From Bigelowiella natans CCMP2755 (taxonomy: Eukaryota > Cercozoa > Chlorarachniophyceae), in contig ADNK01001098.1 in NCBI GenBank assembly GCA_000320545.1, positions 1 to 49,858 of the forward strand: 49,858 nucleotides of DNA. Reading direction: 5' to 3'. Both the position numbers and the translations under genes were made by a program. Positions 1 to 12,769 of the stretch are shown here, one piece after another. Numbering within the stretch: the first letter of the stretch is position 1; each line of letters begins with the position of its first letter. Below the pieces are notes generated by a model. That model was not told where the DNA came from. It saw nothing but the letters and a program-made list of their open reading frames with translations, and did not search any database.

Positions 1-66
1 TTTTACCCCCCCCCCCCCCTCCCTGACCCCCTTCCCATGGGGCGATCTGGCAGTTTTTATTTCTAG

Positions 67-2025
67 ATCCCTCGGAGGAATCACCGATCAAGATCATCGA
101 CTTCGGAATGGCAAAGCCCGTCCCCCCCCACGAGTACCACACTATGGTCTGTGGTACCCCCTACTACGTGGCTCCGGAGGTGGCACGAATCGTCTTTGGA
201 GATGTTGATACTGATGATGATAATGATGATGATTGTATCACTTCCCTCCTCCTCCTGAGGCCCGCCTGATGATCGGTGTGCGGTCGGTTGTACTCAGGTG
301 CTCCGAAAGCATGGCTACAACCAGAGTTGCGATCTCTGGAGCATGGGGGTACGTGTGTATAATGAAAACAAAACGGGAGACGACGACGACGATGATGATG
401 ATGACATTCATTATAGTAGCTAGGGATATACCAAGAAAGAGGCCGCACCTCGCATCATAAGTCGTTTTCGCTATCAGCAACAACACCATCATCTTCTTTC
501 CTCCTCCTCCTCCTCTTCCTCCTCCTCCTCCATCACTGTAAACAACAACAACAACAACAACAGGTGATAATGTTCCTGATGCTGTTTGGATACCCACCCT
601 TCCACTCTACGGTGAGAGCGATGATGATGATGATGATGATGATACGCTAATGAATAAGGACCAAACATATTATTGTGTATGTGTGTGTGTGTCATACATG
701 GTTCCCTGAAAGGATTAGTGATATTGATGACGACGTAATTACACGAAATCACCGATGCTCATTGCCCTGTCTGTGAGAAGGATCCACCACCAGTACATCC
801 ATCAGATGCTTGCTTCCGTTCTTCTCACCCCCCCCCCCTCCGATCCGCCGCCCCTTTCTATCCATTCAGCGCAAGAAAGAATCGTCTGCGAACAACACTG
901 AGATATACCGCAAGATAAAGGGCGGGTTCCACAACATGACCAGAGCGGGGTGTGTTCTTCAGCCGCCAAACAAACATACAACAACAAGAAGAACAACGGA
1001 CACTTTCGTACTAACGGCAACAACATCTTCCTTCCACTTGTTTTCAATCCTCTCACATGCAATAGGATAACCCTTGTTTCAATACGTAGTAGTATACTAA
1101 ATAACTACTGCAACCCCGCTGTCTCCTCTGCTGCCTCCCCCCCCCTTTCTTCTTCTAATTCTTCTTCTTCTCCTTCTTGTTCCATGATATAGATACGGAC
1201 CCTGGTTTCCGAGAAACATTCCAGTTTCCGCAGAAGCCAAGTCTGTTGTTTGTAGAGAATTCAAGAGAGAGAGAGAGGGAATGGGGGAGGGGGGCTATGT
1301 GATAACTGCAAAAAGTTCATTCGCCGTTCCCGCCTCAGCTATCATCTTCTCCTCCTCCTCCTCCTCATCCTCCTCCTCATCATCATCAGGGAGCTGATGG
1401 CGTCGCTGATGGAAATGGATACGTCGAAGAGAATCACAGCGGAGGAGGTCATATTCGCTACTCATAAACCTCATTGCGTGGTGCTCCCTATCCGCCATCC
1501 CCCCCTCCCCCCCCTCCTAATGCTTTTGGTGTTGTTATTTTCTATCATTATTATCATCATCATCCTGGTCTAGGCCTTGCATCATCCGTGGTTCAAGAAG
1601 GCAATGAATATGGAGGACTCCGTGCTTGACGCAAGGGTTCTCCATAGCCTCAGGGACTTCAGGTACTAGAAGCAGCATTATGCAGAGTAGAATTAGCAGT
1701 AGCAGCAGCAGCGGTAGTAGTAATAGTAGTGCCTGCTCACAAGTTGTGATTCGATATTCAAATCGCCCCCCCCCGACTCGTCCCAATACCCCTCTCTCCC
1801 CATACAGGAAGACCACCAAATTCAAACACATGTTGCTGAGCGCGCTCGTGACTCATATCGACGAGAAGGACAGTGAGATGCTAGAAAAGGTGGAGGGGGG
1901 TTGGGGGGGGGTATTCGTTTATTCTGCACAAAAATAATAACAGCAGCGTATATGCAATCTTTAGTAGGGCGATAATGATCGTAAATGTGGTGTACAGGAG
2001 GGGAGGGAGGGAGATGCGGAAAAGC

Positions 2026-2067
<42 letters not shown>

Positions 2068-2182
2068 GGGGGGGGGGGGGGATGTCAATTATGAATCAAT
2101 TTTTTTAAGATGAGAGAGGAAATAGGCCTTGCAGCATGCACTCTCAAGATGGTACTAAATCGTGTGTGCGTGTGTGCGTGTG

Positions 2183-2215
<33 letters not shown>

Positions 2216-3019
2216 TTTGGGCATCGTTTCGCTAGGTTCTGAAGCAGATCGATACGAACGATGACGGTAAGCTATGTATCTTCTAATTCCATCCACCACC
2301 GAAATGAGTTACTAGAGAGAGAATACGGTGGTGGTGGTGGTGGTAGCACTGCGTTGTCGCCGATGTGAAGAAAAACACAAATTCTGCCAAGATTTATTTC
2401 ACACCATCGCTTCATTTTGTCAGGGTACATCAGCGTAAAAGAACTCGAGGATGCCTTTAAGGTATACTTGTGTACGTGTGTTTGTTTTTGTGCGCGCATG
2501 CGCGCGCGTCGCAACGTTTTTGTGAGGTAGCTGATCGACTTTGTTGCTTCTTCCTTGCTTTCTGCTGTGATTTGATTTGATTTTGATTATCATCAGGATA
2601 CCATTGCTACAAATGACATTGAGCGAATAATAAAGATGGCTGATATTGAGGTCCCCCCCCATCCCCCCTGTGCATGAGGAATTGTAGCGTTAAAGTGTGA
2701 AAATCGTGCGGTCGCTCTGAGAGAAAAGCCGCTGGTGACGAGTGCGTTTTCCTGTCGGATGTTATTCTGTGAAGAGATATTATATCACCATCCTGACCCC
2801 TGCACAATCACTACTGCCACGACAGCGAACGACTTTCATCTCGATGACAACGACTAAGATCTCCATCATCATTCATTGGTCGATTCATCATATTATGGTG
2901 TTCTCCGTCAGGGTGATGAGGTCATCTCGATCGAAGAGCTTTCTATGGTGTACCTGGATAGAAAGGTAGTAGAAGACGATGCTTGGCAGCGAATTGTTTG
3001 GACTTCCATTCGATTCGTT

Positions 3020-3069
<50 letters not shown>

Positions 3070-3685
3070 CCCCCGTTCCCTCTGCTAATAATCATCCGTA
3101 TCTTTACTCGAATTGTGCATATAAATGATGGTGGTGGCCTGAAGCCAGTCATTAAGCTTTGTTCTTGGAAGCGGAGTACTAGATTGAAGGGAGGGGAGAA
3201 CAGTGACGAATCATGAGTTCCCGCCCACATCTCTAATGAGGAGGAATGAACCATTTTTTTTGTTTTTCCCTCCTTCCTCCTCCTCCTCCTCTCTCCCTTT
3301 TTCCTTTTTTACCTCCACCACCGCCACCAGGTCTCACAGAAGGAGGAGAGGCTATGGCAAGCCTTCACGAAGCTCGACAAAACAGGTTGTGCAGTTCTTA
3401 CTGATGACGCTCTGCTTGTTCTCTCTTCTCCTACCAGTCTAAAGTAGCAATCAACCCGTTTGTTTCTCATTCTTCTCGTCGGCCTATCATCACCGAACTG
3501 CTTCTAGGCAACATGAAGCTGTCGTTTGATGACATAAAGAAAGCTCTCACGGACACGAGGGGCGTCGTTCCGTGGTCGGACTCCGAGATCGAGGAGGCAT
3601 TCAAACAGGCTGATCTCGACGGGGTAATGCTAGTTCATACAAATGTGTTGGTTCTTGCCGTGTGCGCATGCATGCGTGTGTGTGA

Positions 3686-3725
<40 letters not shown>

Positions 3726-4418
3726 TTAAAATCTGGCTACAACGTGTAAATGGGTGTATTACATGTGAATGTCCTATCCGAAGATATCGGTGGTTGGTTG
3801 TCCAAGTCAAATATCACCAGCGTGTGTGCCTCGTGTGTCGCCCCGGCGCGCTGTATGTTGACTAACATCACTATACTACACTCACAGAACGGCCATATCG
3901 ACTACGACGAATTTTTGTTCATTTGGGATTCGAAGAACGCCCCGCCAAGAAGAAATTCTTACGCTCACAGGGTGAGTTTCTCGTCACCAAAAGACTTCAG
4001 AACGACTTGTATCTCGGGGTGATTTTCGTTATTGTTGTTGTTGTTGTTGTTGTTATAAATGTCTTGTATACACCTATGTTTTTTTGTCCTGCGGAACGGA
4101 AATCATAGCTATTAAATATTCTACCGATCCCCGATACGGCAATACATACATAGCGAATTGAATGATTTTTGGTACAATTCCGCTTGTGGTGTTTCTCCTC
4201 CTCCATCCTCTCCTAACGAGCTTATGTCGTGGATCATCCATTGTTGTTACTACGCCTGTTGCATTCAGGTGAAGACTTCTAGGTCGCAATCGTCGTTCGC
4301 TCGCCCTCAGCCTGTTGATCATCCAGATCTAACACCTGATAATTCTAGTGACAGAAAGGAACGTTCTGAAAGACCAGCTCGCAAAGTTCTTCAGAACGCG
4401 AGCAAACCAGAGGGCTAA
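67..4418 (+). CDS. Calcium-dependent protein kinase (CDPK), 5' truncated by window edge
   Basis: Serine/threonine kinase activated by Ca2+ through fused EF-hands. Exons by phase-consistent GT-AG reading: 67-179, 298-348, 564-611, 870-949, 1193-1240, 1390-1447, 1574-1662, 1808-1889, 2236-2266, 2424-2461, 2597-2650, 2912-2965, 3331-3385, 3508-3623, 3888-3971, 4269-4418 (stop). The first visible exon holds the DFG (IKIIDFGMAK) and the activation loop ending in CGTPYYVAPE; CDLWSMGV, GYPPFHS and HHPWF follow as in kinase subdomains IX-XI. A junction segment precedes four EF-hand loops: DTNDDGYISVKE, DIEGDEVISIEE (no Gly at position 6), DKTGNMKLSFDD and DLDGNGHIDYDE. The tail of about 50 residues is polar. 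About 383 codons are visible; the ATP-binding lobe lies before base 1. The order kinase, junction, four EF-hands is diagnostic of CDPKs of plants and protists. Family identity is sure; single splice sites are predictions. Confidence 0.93.
477..562. repeat. Intronic (TCC)n and (AAC)n tracts
   Basis: A TCC-rich pyrimidine tract passes into AAC repeats that run up to the acceptor of the CDPK exon at 564. The CT-rich part may act as the polypyrimidine tract. Confidence 0.85.
2029..2080. repeat. (GA)n followed by poly-G, intronic
   Basis: About 18 GA units followed by a run of 14 G, inside the CDPK intron 1890-2235. This GA-then-G arrangement recurs at 14747-14778. Confidence 0.95.
2162..2214. 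repeat. (GT)n, intronic
   Basis: A GT tract with a few GC interruptions in the same CDPK intron as the preceding GA array. Confidence 0.95.
3024..3066. repeat. (CT)n, intronic
   Basis: About 21 CT units on the sense strand of the CDPK intron 2966-3330. Confidence 0.95.
3689..3722. repeat. (GT)n, intronic
   Basis: A GT tract starting about 65 bases after the CDPK donor at 3624. Confidence 0.95.
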
Positions 4419-6553
4419 ACTAATATCGAATGAGCTAGCCCGTTTTCCCTCAATATCCAGAGCTAGTTTGTTATCCGCTGCTAGTAGATGTCAACTCTCC
4501 GTTATGTGAACGATCGCGGAGAGAGGGGAAGGAAGAAGCAAATAAAAACAATGTTTTGCAGCAGAAATCGACAGGCCATTTGAACCGGCCCAGAGAATGG
4601 ATGAGTTACGGGCGAAGTATATTACCAGATTTTTCCCGACTAGATTTAAAAGCCGTTGCTTTATCTAGTAATTCTAATAAGCTACGAAAACATTAAGTCG
4701 TTTTAAGTTATAATAAAGCGTCAGTCATTATGGCATCACTGAACAACATACGTGTCTTTACTGATGATGATGCGCTACGACATACATGTAAGCATCTTCG
4801 ACATGCTTAGTCGGTCAGTCTGCTGATTGCGTGCATCTACATACACTATACATTATGCCCATTATATGGTTTTCGTGCTGATCGTAGAACATTGAGTGAT
4901 GATCTTCATGATAATTAGCATGTTAGGCGTAAATTGCTTCATTTACTTTGCATCTGCAAAAGTTGAAATATAAGCTTCATTGCATTGCAAAGAGACACGA
5001 GGACTCGCACGGGCGGAATGTTGCATTGCGAGCAAAATCATGGAAATGCTTTTGCAAACATGAAACATGGCTACAACAGCTGATCGATGGATCAGAAACT
5101 GTTACTATTTCTTTCAATCTATGAATGCATTTTCATTGCAGAACTTTTTTGTTTCTTTTTCTTTTGCAATAAGATAAACCAATTCCTTTGCACAAAGCTT
5201 AATTCTAACTTCAATTAGTGGACTTTCGATGCATGCAATGTCGGCCATGTACCCACTAATGAGTGCTGACAAAGTAAGTTCATTTTGAATCCCATTAGTT
5301 ATTACTTGTATGCAATTAAAAATTTCAATCTATCGTTGCTAATGATATTCTAGTATTACTTTCCTGTCGTTGGCACTCAATATTCATGCGATCCGCAGTG
5401 CCTTTAATTTGGAGGAGAAGATCACGCCTTCGCTTACATCTTACATATAGTTTCTGTATCAGGAAAACATGATGAGTATTTGAAAGCATAGAATTTGCAA
5501 TCAATACAAAGATTTGTATCAATAATAAATACTTGATATTGTGCTTGCATTGCCGAACAAGATGATGATCCAACAGTGAGATGTAGGTTACGTTTATTGA
5601 TACTTCTGGGATCAAGATTAGTTAAGATTACCTAGAAATGCGGAGGAAAAATAAGCGACGTGCAAAATTCTGAATTGTTTTTTGTGTCATTCGATGCGCA
5701 AGAGCAATTAGATGAACACGCTATACTTTAATTTCTATCTTTGCGCATGAGATTAGATATCAAAGAGAGCACATGCTTCGAATGAAGGTTAGATATGCAA
5801 TTAAGTCAACAATAGCATAAAGTGATACAGATTTGACTGTCAATAACGCAGCATCTCACTCGACCTTCGTAATTCCTAACTATAATTTCCCCTTTCTAAC
5901 TCTTCACCTTGAATATCGTGTTCACTTTGATTAACAAGTCCCTTGACGGCTGTCTGTATCAAACGAGGGAACTTGGTTTATGCGCTGTGGTCTCTTTCCG
6001 ATGCGAGTACGAACGGTCAGATCATAATGCGCCACCGTGCCTCTCCGTTTCTCCCAAATTGAAGCAGAATTCATCCTGCGCCATAACAATCGCCGTGTCG
6101 CAGGAAGAAAAAGACACGGCCAATGAACTAACCTGCTGCCAACGATAAATGGTGTCGTAGATCTACGTGTTAGTATTCATTCCGTTATTTCCGTTGAAAG
6201 CGTTTTTATTAATTTTAAGAAAACAAAGAGCGGCTCAGAGGTGAGTTTCGGACATAAAATATGCCAGAACTATCGTAGAAATCGATCTGCAAGATGGCAC
6301 TAGATGCTTAAGTTTCTTTTAGCATTTGGTGGTTGGGAGTTTTGGACAATATCTTACGATATAGCTAGTATGTTTTCTTACCTTGTTTCTGCACCTTTTC
6401 TTGCCCCTGTCGCCCACCTCCTCAAATCCCACATCCACTTGCTTGAAGAAGGGCGTCTGTTGAAAATGTCGATGGGGGCTCGCTGCTCGGTTTACCACTA
6501 ATATACTCTCGAATTTCTAATCCATAGTTTCTCTCTGCTTTCCTCGAATTTCT

Positions 6554-6611
<58 letters not shown>

Positions 6612-7045
6612 CACACACACAAACACATCTTTTTCTCTCTTCTAAAGTTTTCCTCATATCATCGGAGGTCTCAGGTGAGAGTGCATCTTAATCTATTGCA
6701 ATCGCCAGTATTAAATATTATGCTCGAAACTATACTTTATGAAATTGCTTTTATCGATGTACCTCCTGGGATGAAAGCAATGTATGTTATTCAGCGCGGC
6801 GATGCACATTCTGTGGTGCGCCGGAGGAGAAGCAGTTGTTCGCCAGTGGTTGATCGATTGAGAGAAAAACAACTACATCCTTTCATATCAAAATGTTTTA
6901 GAAAATATCTTTGATTTTTGACACGTGTGGTATTACACCTAATGGCTCTGTGGGAATCGTAAACATCATCCGGTACTAAAAACCGCGCTACTCTTGCGCA
7001 CAGGGCTCGCGACAGCAAGTTAGGAAAAGGGCAACACGGCCAGCG
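4419..7045. other. Intergenic region between CDPK and K+ channel genes
   Basis: No exon chain could be supported here. The left part (about 4740-5300) is AT-rich with many TGCAT words and resembles the other 3'-flank islands. Short open frames at 5909-6148, 6304-6501 and 6675-6914 show no recognisable motif and no convincing splice context. A (CT)n tract lies at 6560-6608. The last part (6990-7045) may hold 5' untranslated sequence or an upstream exon of the channel gene, because a plausible acceptor (cttgcgcacag) ends near 7003 in frame with the ATG at 7046. Confidence 0.6.
6560..6608. repeat. (CT)n
   Basis: About 24 CT units followed by a short CA tract, upstream of the K+ channel gene. 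Confidence 0.95.
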
Positions 7046-8148
7046 ATGAAAAGCCCCTCAAACCACAACCGCGACGAAGAACGTAAAAGCAGTGGGGACA
7101 AGGACCAGAAAGAAAAAAGTAACGAACATTTTATTCTTGCAAAGTGACACGCTTCTCCCACATTCGATTTTTTATTACAATGAAATTTCTGTGCTGGTGT
7201 TGGAAGATTATCATCCTTGACGTTTATAGGTGATGATGGTCATAACGATGGGCGAGGGAAGGAACTGAAAACTGGAACTTCACCCGCAGAAAATCATGGT
7301 AGGGAGAAGAAAAGTCCCAGAGGAGGTAGATTATGGAGATGATGATGACTCTTCAGCATGCATTTTGAGATAAGGACAATTCAAACGTTTTATTCGTCTT
7401 CCTATGAGAGAAAGAGGCAGGCAACGATGAAATAAGCAACTCATGATTTGTGCTTCTGACTTACCTTTTTTTTGTTCTAGAAAATAATTGCTCTTAGTCA
7501 GATTATTATCTTTTAATCCAAATCCTAGGCTCCTTTCATCATTCAACGTGGGAATGAAGGAAGGAGACGAATGGATAAATAGTGTAAAAGACCTTTTTTC
7601 TCTATGCCTACAACTTATCGTTCTGTGCATACATAGGCTCGCCCATCTCGTTCATTAACAACAAAAGACCGGTCGTAGAATGCACTGATGGAAAACAAGA
7701 AAAAAATGATGAAGAAGAAGAAAAAGGAAGAAAAAGATTTGAAAGCCTGATTTAAGTTTGTTTCGAGAGAAGCCCCCGTTGGTGATGACCGCATTTTTAC
7801 ATTCACACTCTCCAGTCATTAAGTCCGCCTTCTCCGCTTCTCTTTCTCCCCTCCCTTTTCTTATTCCGATTCCTCGATGGCCGCACAACCAGTCAATCTT
7901 CAACGAATTTTTCGTTGAGATGGTGAAAATGTCTGCTGCGAGGGTAATATCGTTACCTGTGGTGATATCTTGCTTGAACTTAGAAAAAAAATCCAATAAA
8001 ACAACATCCATGCGTGCATGGGCAAGCAGCTCGAAAAAAGAATGTGAATACATGTACACAATAATCAAGAACTCGATGGAGTGTAGCGATGCGGTACGAT
8101 ACCAACATAATGCTGTATAATAATCATGCTGTCGTTGTGTATGAATAT

Positions 8149-8189
<41 letters not shown>

Positions 8190-8319
8190 CTGGATGGGGA
8201 ATAGGCGGCATTCCTCGTGTGCGGCCTCCTACTCTTGAACGTGATGGCTTTTGTGATCATATACATGATCGATAAGCGGGACGGCTTTCAACTGGAAGTA
8301 GCATGAGGAGAAGGGGGGG

Positions 8320-8364
<45 letters not shown>

Positions 8365-8900
8365 GAAGAGAAAATGAATTTAGCCACTGAACGAGTAGTA
8401 CTAATCATTATTAACCAGTGTATCCACTCTTCCTATTCCTCTTTCTCCTCCTTCTTTTTAGATCATCATTGTAATCACTATTATAATTACTGGTTTCTTT
8501 CTCGTCCTTCCCTCCCATGATTTCTTGCTCGATTGCTTCCGTTCTATGCGATGCCTCAATGCGTTAGACCAACGACGACGGGCAGCAAAACTCAACTGTG
8601 GGAATCAAGGATATATTCTTGTTCAGGTGCAGTTGCATCATCGATTCTTTACATATGTATGTGTGTTTAAGTGTGTGTGTGTGTGTGTGTGTATTGTCTT
8701 CCTTGTTGAAGAATATTGTTTCCCTCCACATATACAGCTTGGCGACGACGACCACGTTAGGCATATCTCCGGTAGGCGGCAGTATATTATTTACATAAAT
8801 TGTATGATTCCTGTTTTTAGCGGTTTCCTGTCTGTTCTCAACAGTGCTTTGTCCTGCGATATTGCATAAGAAAGACTGACACCTCACACATGCATATAAG

Positions 8901-8936
<36 letters not shown>

Positions 8937-9088
8937 TGAGGGGGTTATAGTAAACAAACAGCCTCGTCGATTCTTTCCCAGCAGCTCACCACTCGGATAA
9001 TCAAACCCAGTCCTGCGCGCCATTTTTATTTGACTTCTCTCTCGCTCTCTCTCTCTCTCGCCCTTTCAAATTATACAGTCTATAACCA

Positions 9089-9125
<37 letters not shown>

Positions 9126-9543
9126 CAAAGAATATATGTATATATATATATATATATATACACACACATATTATAGTATGAATATATCAAAAATAAATAT
9201 TACATATATCAGGCTGTACCTGTGTCCACATTCTCCCTGCTCGTAGCCAACGTCCAGGCCATAGTGGTAATTATGGGAGAGGATCACTACTATACAAAAC
9301 TCTGTGCGGCTGCTGCTGGTGATGATGACGATGATGATTATGATACGGATCATTGCGACCAGGATGAAAAAGAAGAAGAAGATGATGATGATGATGACGG
9401 TGATGATGATGGTGGTGGTAGCTCGCACCCACGCGCGTGTATGTGTGCATTCAAGTTCCAGACATATAGGGAAGAGATCATATCCCTCCCTCACTTACTC
9501 TCCAGTCTCTCTTATCCCCTCCACTCTCTGCTTTCAAGCGCGC

Positions 9544-9574
<31 letters not shown>

Positions 9575-10992
9575 TTCACACATACACGCATGCAAATTTG
9601 TATAGTAGCTGATTAGTACACAATATAGGTCCAAATGCTGCTTGTCTTCGTCACAGGTGCTGGTTTTGTTGTCGTTGTTGTTGTTGTTCTTGTTGTTGTT
9701 GTTGGTGGTGGTGGTGGAGAGTAAATACAATTAATCTCGCCGAATCAATGAATCGTTGGTTATCGCACTTGTATCATACATGTGCCAGAATAAAAAGAAT
9801 CCTCACCCATATTTTTGTTGTATAATATCGTGGTCGCACAGGGGAGGGTAGAGGCGATTTGTAGAGATCACGTATTGATTCTTTTTCCTGGTCTTCTCTC
9901 CCTTCCGCAGGCGTATTTTTTACGCGTTTATCGCAGACAAAGCCGGGGATTGTCGCGGCAAAATACGCCGTCATAGGCGAATTTAATGGTGGGTAGGAGC
10001 GAAGGGGGGAACGGGGGAGAAAGGAGGAGAAAGAAGAGAAGATTCTTCCCTAGTCGATCGGATTTTGTGCATGTATGTGAGTGTGAGTGTGCATTATTTC
10101 ATGATCATTGACCCATCAGGACGGCCTGCTCTAATGGTGCGCTTTCTTTTCCAACAAATCGAAAGTATTAGTAGTAGGAAGAGTAGTAGCAGCTGCAGCA
10201 GTAGTTATCATCGGAGGTGTTGGTGTTGATGATGATGTTGATGATGATTGCGCTGTTGCTGCTGCTGCTACTACTGCTGCTATTTGCTACGAATTCCCCC
10301 AGGGGAGAGGAAGTGCAAACATCACTAATTTCCCCGTCTGTTGGCACGATATCAGCAGTAATTATGCAGTTGCTTGCAGTAGCAGCAGAATCACTAGTAG
10401 TAGCAAAACTACTATCATCAGAAAAGAGTGTAGAATTTTAGAGTGCCAATTGACATCTGGTATCTGATGTTGTGAATATTCGTCAGCCGTGCTAGTTGAT
10501 GTGCGCTTCGCATTGACGTACCAGCGCCAAATACAGCTCGAGAAGGGCGGAAGTTTCTTCAAGAACGATAACTTAGAAGTAGTATCAGCAATAGGAACGG
10601 ACATCATTTTGATGATGATGATGATGATGATGATGCACATCCCTCCTCCCTCCTCCTCCTCCTCCACCACCTCCTCATCTTCCACAGCTCTCTTATTCTC
10701 TCATCTCCCCCCCCCCCCATCTCTCTCACTGATGTAAATGTAAGTACGTGTGTGCCACGTGGGCAACTGCCGTGCGTGCATGCGGGTATTTGTCCTTGCT
10801 GCGGCAACACTTACGGTCTATCCATCATCATCACACTACTTCCATCTGCTGCCTGCTGCTGCTGCTGGCTATTACGCTCTTCTATTAGTTGATGAGACAG
10901 GAGGCGAATCGGTCGCGTGTCGGAGGCACTGTTGTTCATTTCATTGATGAAGACAGCCCTCTGTTCGGGCAGGTGCGTTTGTGAGAAGGAGC

Positions 10993-11027
<35 letters not shown>

Positions 11028-11194
11028 CAAATAGTAGGTCCGAGGTAGAGAACTTGGGGTAACTGTGTTTTTAAGTAATAGTCTTGGCAATAATCACTAG
11101 ATATGAGCTGCGTTGAAGGTCCTCTATACCAAACGCGTACATCTATGTGCGAATATGCACAGTATTGATCTCGTCCCCCCTCCATCCCTCTCGT

Positions 11195-11237
<43 letters not shown>

Positions 11238-11932
11238 TGTTGATGATGAAGATCATAATGGTGAAATACACCGTATAATAACCTTTTGACAGACTGAAGA
11301 GGATTTAAAGGCGACGAGTGTAATTATCTCAAAAGTGTTAATAATATCGATAAGGACGACGATAACATTCACACGATAGATATTATGGGCAACAACACAC
11401 ATTATTTTACGCCCTTCACGAAGAGGGAGGCCAGTGCTTCAACGAGCATTCTCCTTCTCCTCCTCCTCCTCCTCCTCCTCAAATCTACTACGAATTTCTT
11501 CCCTGATTATGAGTACCAGTGATCTTCTTTTTGCTGGTCCTCTCACAGACTGGCATTCATCATCACTAGCTTCTTCATGGTGCTACTGCCTCTCTATCTT
11601 CTTCTTCCTCTTCCTCTTCCACCAAATAGGCCACGTTCCAGCTCGGGATCTTCGGTTCTGAGCGAAGCAGCATGGCGCCTGCAGTGTTCATCCACGATTG
11701 GGAGGTCATTCATTCGACTCTTCACCTCACACCGTGCTATGCTGCTGCTGTATTGTAGCATATATGTGTGCTATTTGGGGCCTCATCATCTATTTTTCTG
11801 TTATGTGTGTGTGTGTGTGTGTGTGTGTGTGGCTGTGGGTGTGCGCGCGTGTGCGAATATCAGGCCAAGCAAGGAGATATAAAACACAATGCGAAATACG
11901 TCGATACGATTTTGGTGATAAATGACAGCTAG
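7046..11932 (+). CDS. Inward-rectifier-type (Kir) potassium channel homologue with non-canonical filter
   Basis: Membrane channel subunit of the Kir family: two transmembrane helices, a pore loop and a cytoplasmic immunoglobulin-like C-terminal domain. Phase-consistent exons: 7046-7118, 7230-7298, 7637-7674, 7893-7943, 8462-8503, 8568-8626, 8738-8771, 9213-9266, 9629-9656, 9911-9988, 10120-10164, 10487-10578, 10901-10972, 11293-11334, 11630-11704, 11864-11932; about 306 residues. Landmarks in order: hydrophilic N-terminus; slide-helix-like SIFNEFFVEMV; short TM1 (IIIVITIIITGFFL); pore helix and filter DIFLFSLATTTTLGIS; TM2 (LLVANVQAIVVQMLLVFVTG); VFFTRLSQTKP and KYAVIGEFNGRPALMVRF, as in the Kir TM2-to-C-domain linker; VVHFIDEDSPLFGQ, the Kir signature; and KYVDTILVI near the end. 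The filter reads TLGIS where Kir channels have T(I/V)GYG. Confidence is high from 9213 on, moderate for 8462-8771 and low for the first four exons; the true start may lie upstream. Confidence 0.8.
8153..8186. repeat. (GT)n, intronic
   Basis: GT tract in the modelled Kir intron 7944-8461. Confidence 0.93.
8325..8361. repeat. (GA)n, intronic
   Basis: GA tract preceded by a short poly-G run, in the same Kir intron as the GT tract at 8153-8186. Confidence 0.93.
9093..9160. repeat. (TA)n pair, intronic
   Basis: Two TA arrays separated by a short spacer, shortly before the acceptor of the Kir exon at 9213. Confidence 0.93.
9548..9574. repeat. (CA)n, intronic
   Basis: CA tract in the Kir intron 9267-9628. 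Confidence 0.9.
10993..11027. repeat. (TAG)n, intronic
   Basis: TAG/AGT trinucleotide array about 20 bases after the donor of the exon that carries the Kir IDEDSPLFG signature. Confidence 0.93.
11186..11233. repeat. (GT)n, intronic
   Basis: GT tract in Kir intron 10973-11292. Another lies at 11801-11831, before the last exon. Confidence 0.93.
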
Positions 11933-11985
11933 ACATCATCCAACACTATTCTTGTGTTGGTTTTTATTGCTGTATATATATTATT

Positions 11986-12023
<38 letters not shown>

Positions 12024-12769
12024 GTCGAGGAATGCCATCCTACACGTTGCGCATTGACTGTGTTTTTGTTTCTTTCGTGGATGTTGATTTGTGTGTGTCA
12101 TCGCCATCCTTTCTATTGCTGGTTGTCCTTCTCTTATATTCCCCTGTTTGCCGATATGAAAATAAAAAATAAAAGCGCGAGGCTGGGACTGTGAAAATTG
12201 ATCATGCAAGACTACACCAAGTCGAAATGCTAGACACGACGACGGCGACGGCGAAAACAGAAGGAGAAGGAGGAGGAGATTGAGCGAGGATAGAAGACAC
12301 CCCTTTTGACCTCCTCTTCTTAGCATTCATTTCATTCTGACACGATAGCACGTGATATGATAAATAAGGTGGAGTGCACACTATGATGATGCCTGCTTTT
12401 TTGTGGAACTTGCTAACTGTAATTGCCTGCGAAAACTATAGTCGTGATGCCAAACTCTTCTGTTTGTTGCAATGACGAAGTAAAAAAAATTATAAAGTTT
12501 TCATTATTTTTACAAGTATAAAATATTACATGCAGCCAACATCCGGCATGATCATCAACGATGCAATCGGCTATGTTTGGCGGCATCGAGCTATATATTA
12601 GAAGCAAGATATGAACAACCGCGCGAAAGCCCCTACTGTTCATGCTGCATATATCATTATTAGTAGCCTTCCATCATGACTCGTGTAGTAGCATGAGCGA
12701 CTGCACTGACAATACTTCGCCAACATGCATTAATATGTCGCGAACGATAAAAGATTTACTAGTTTAGTG
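11933..12769. other. Convergent intergenic region
   Basis: Lies between the 3' ends of the Kir (+) and cobalamin-binding-like (-) genes. It holds a (TA)n array at 11990-12020 and AT-rich sequence. Open frames here contain only TA- or GT-derived low complexity. No gene or RNA could be recognised. Confidence 0.6.

Noticed and set aside
7655-8266. 203-codon minus-strand frame
   Set aside because: Contains a (CA)n-derived Thr-His run and lies antisense to Kir exons 7893-7943; no motif supports it.
9657-9714. A (GTT)n stretch that could encode a poly-Leu TM2 of the Kir channel
   Set aside because: The exon 9629-9656 (VQMLLVFVTG) gives the exact TM2 length and phase expected for Kir; the poly-Leu reading adds about 12 residues and is intronic.
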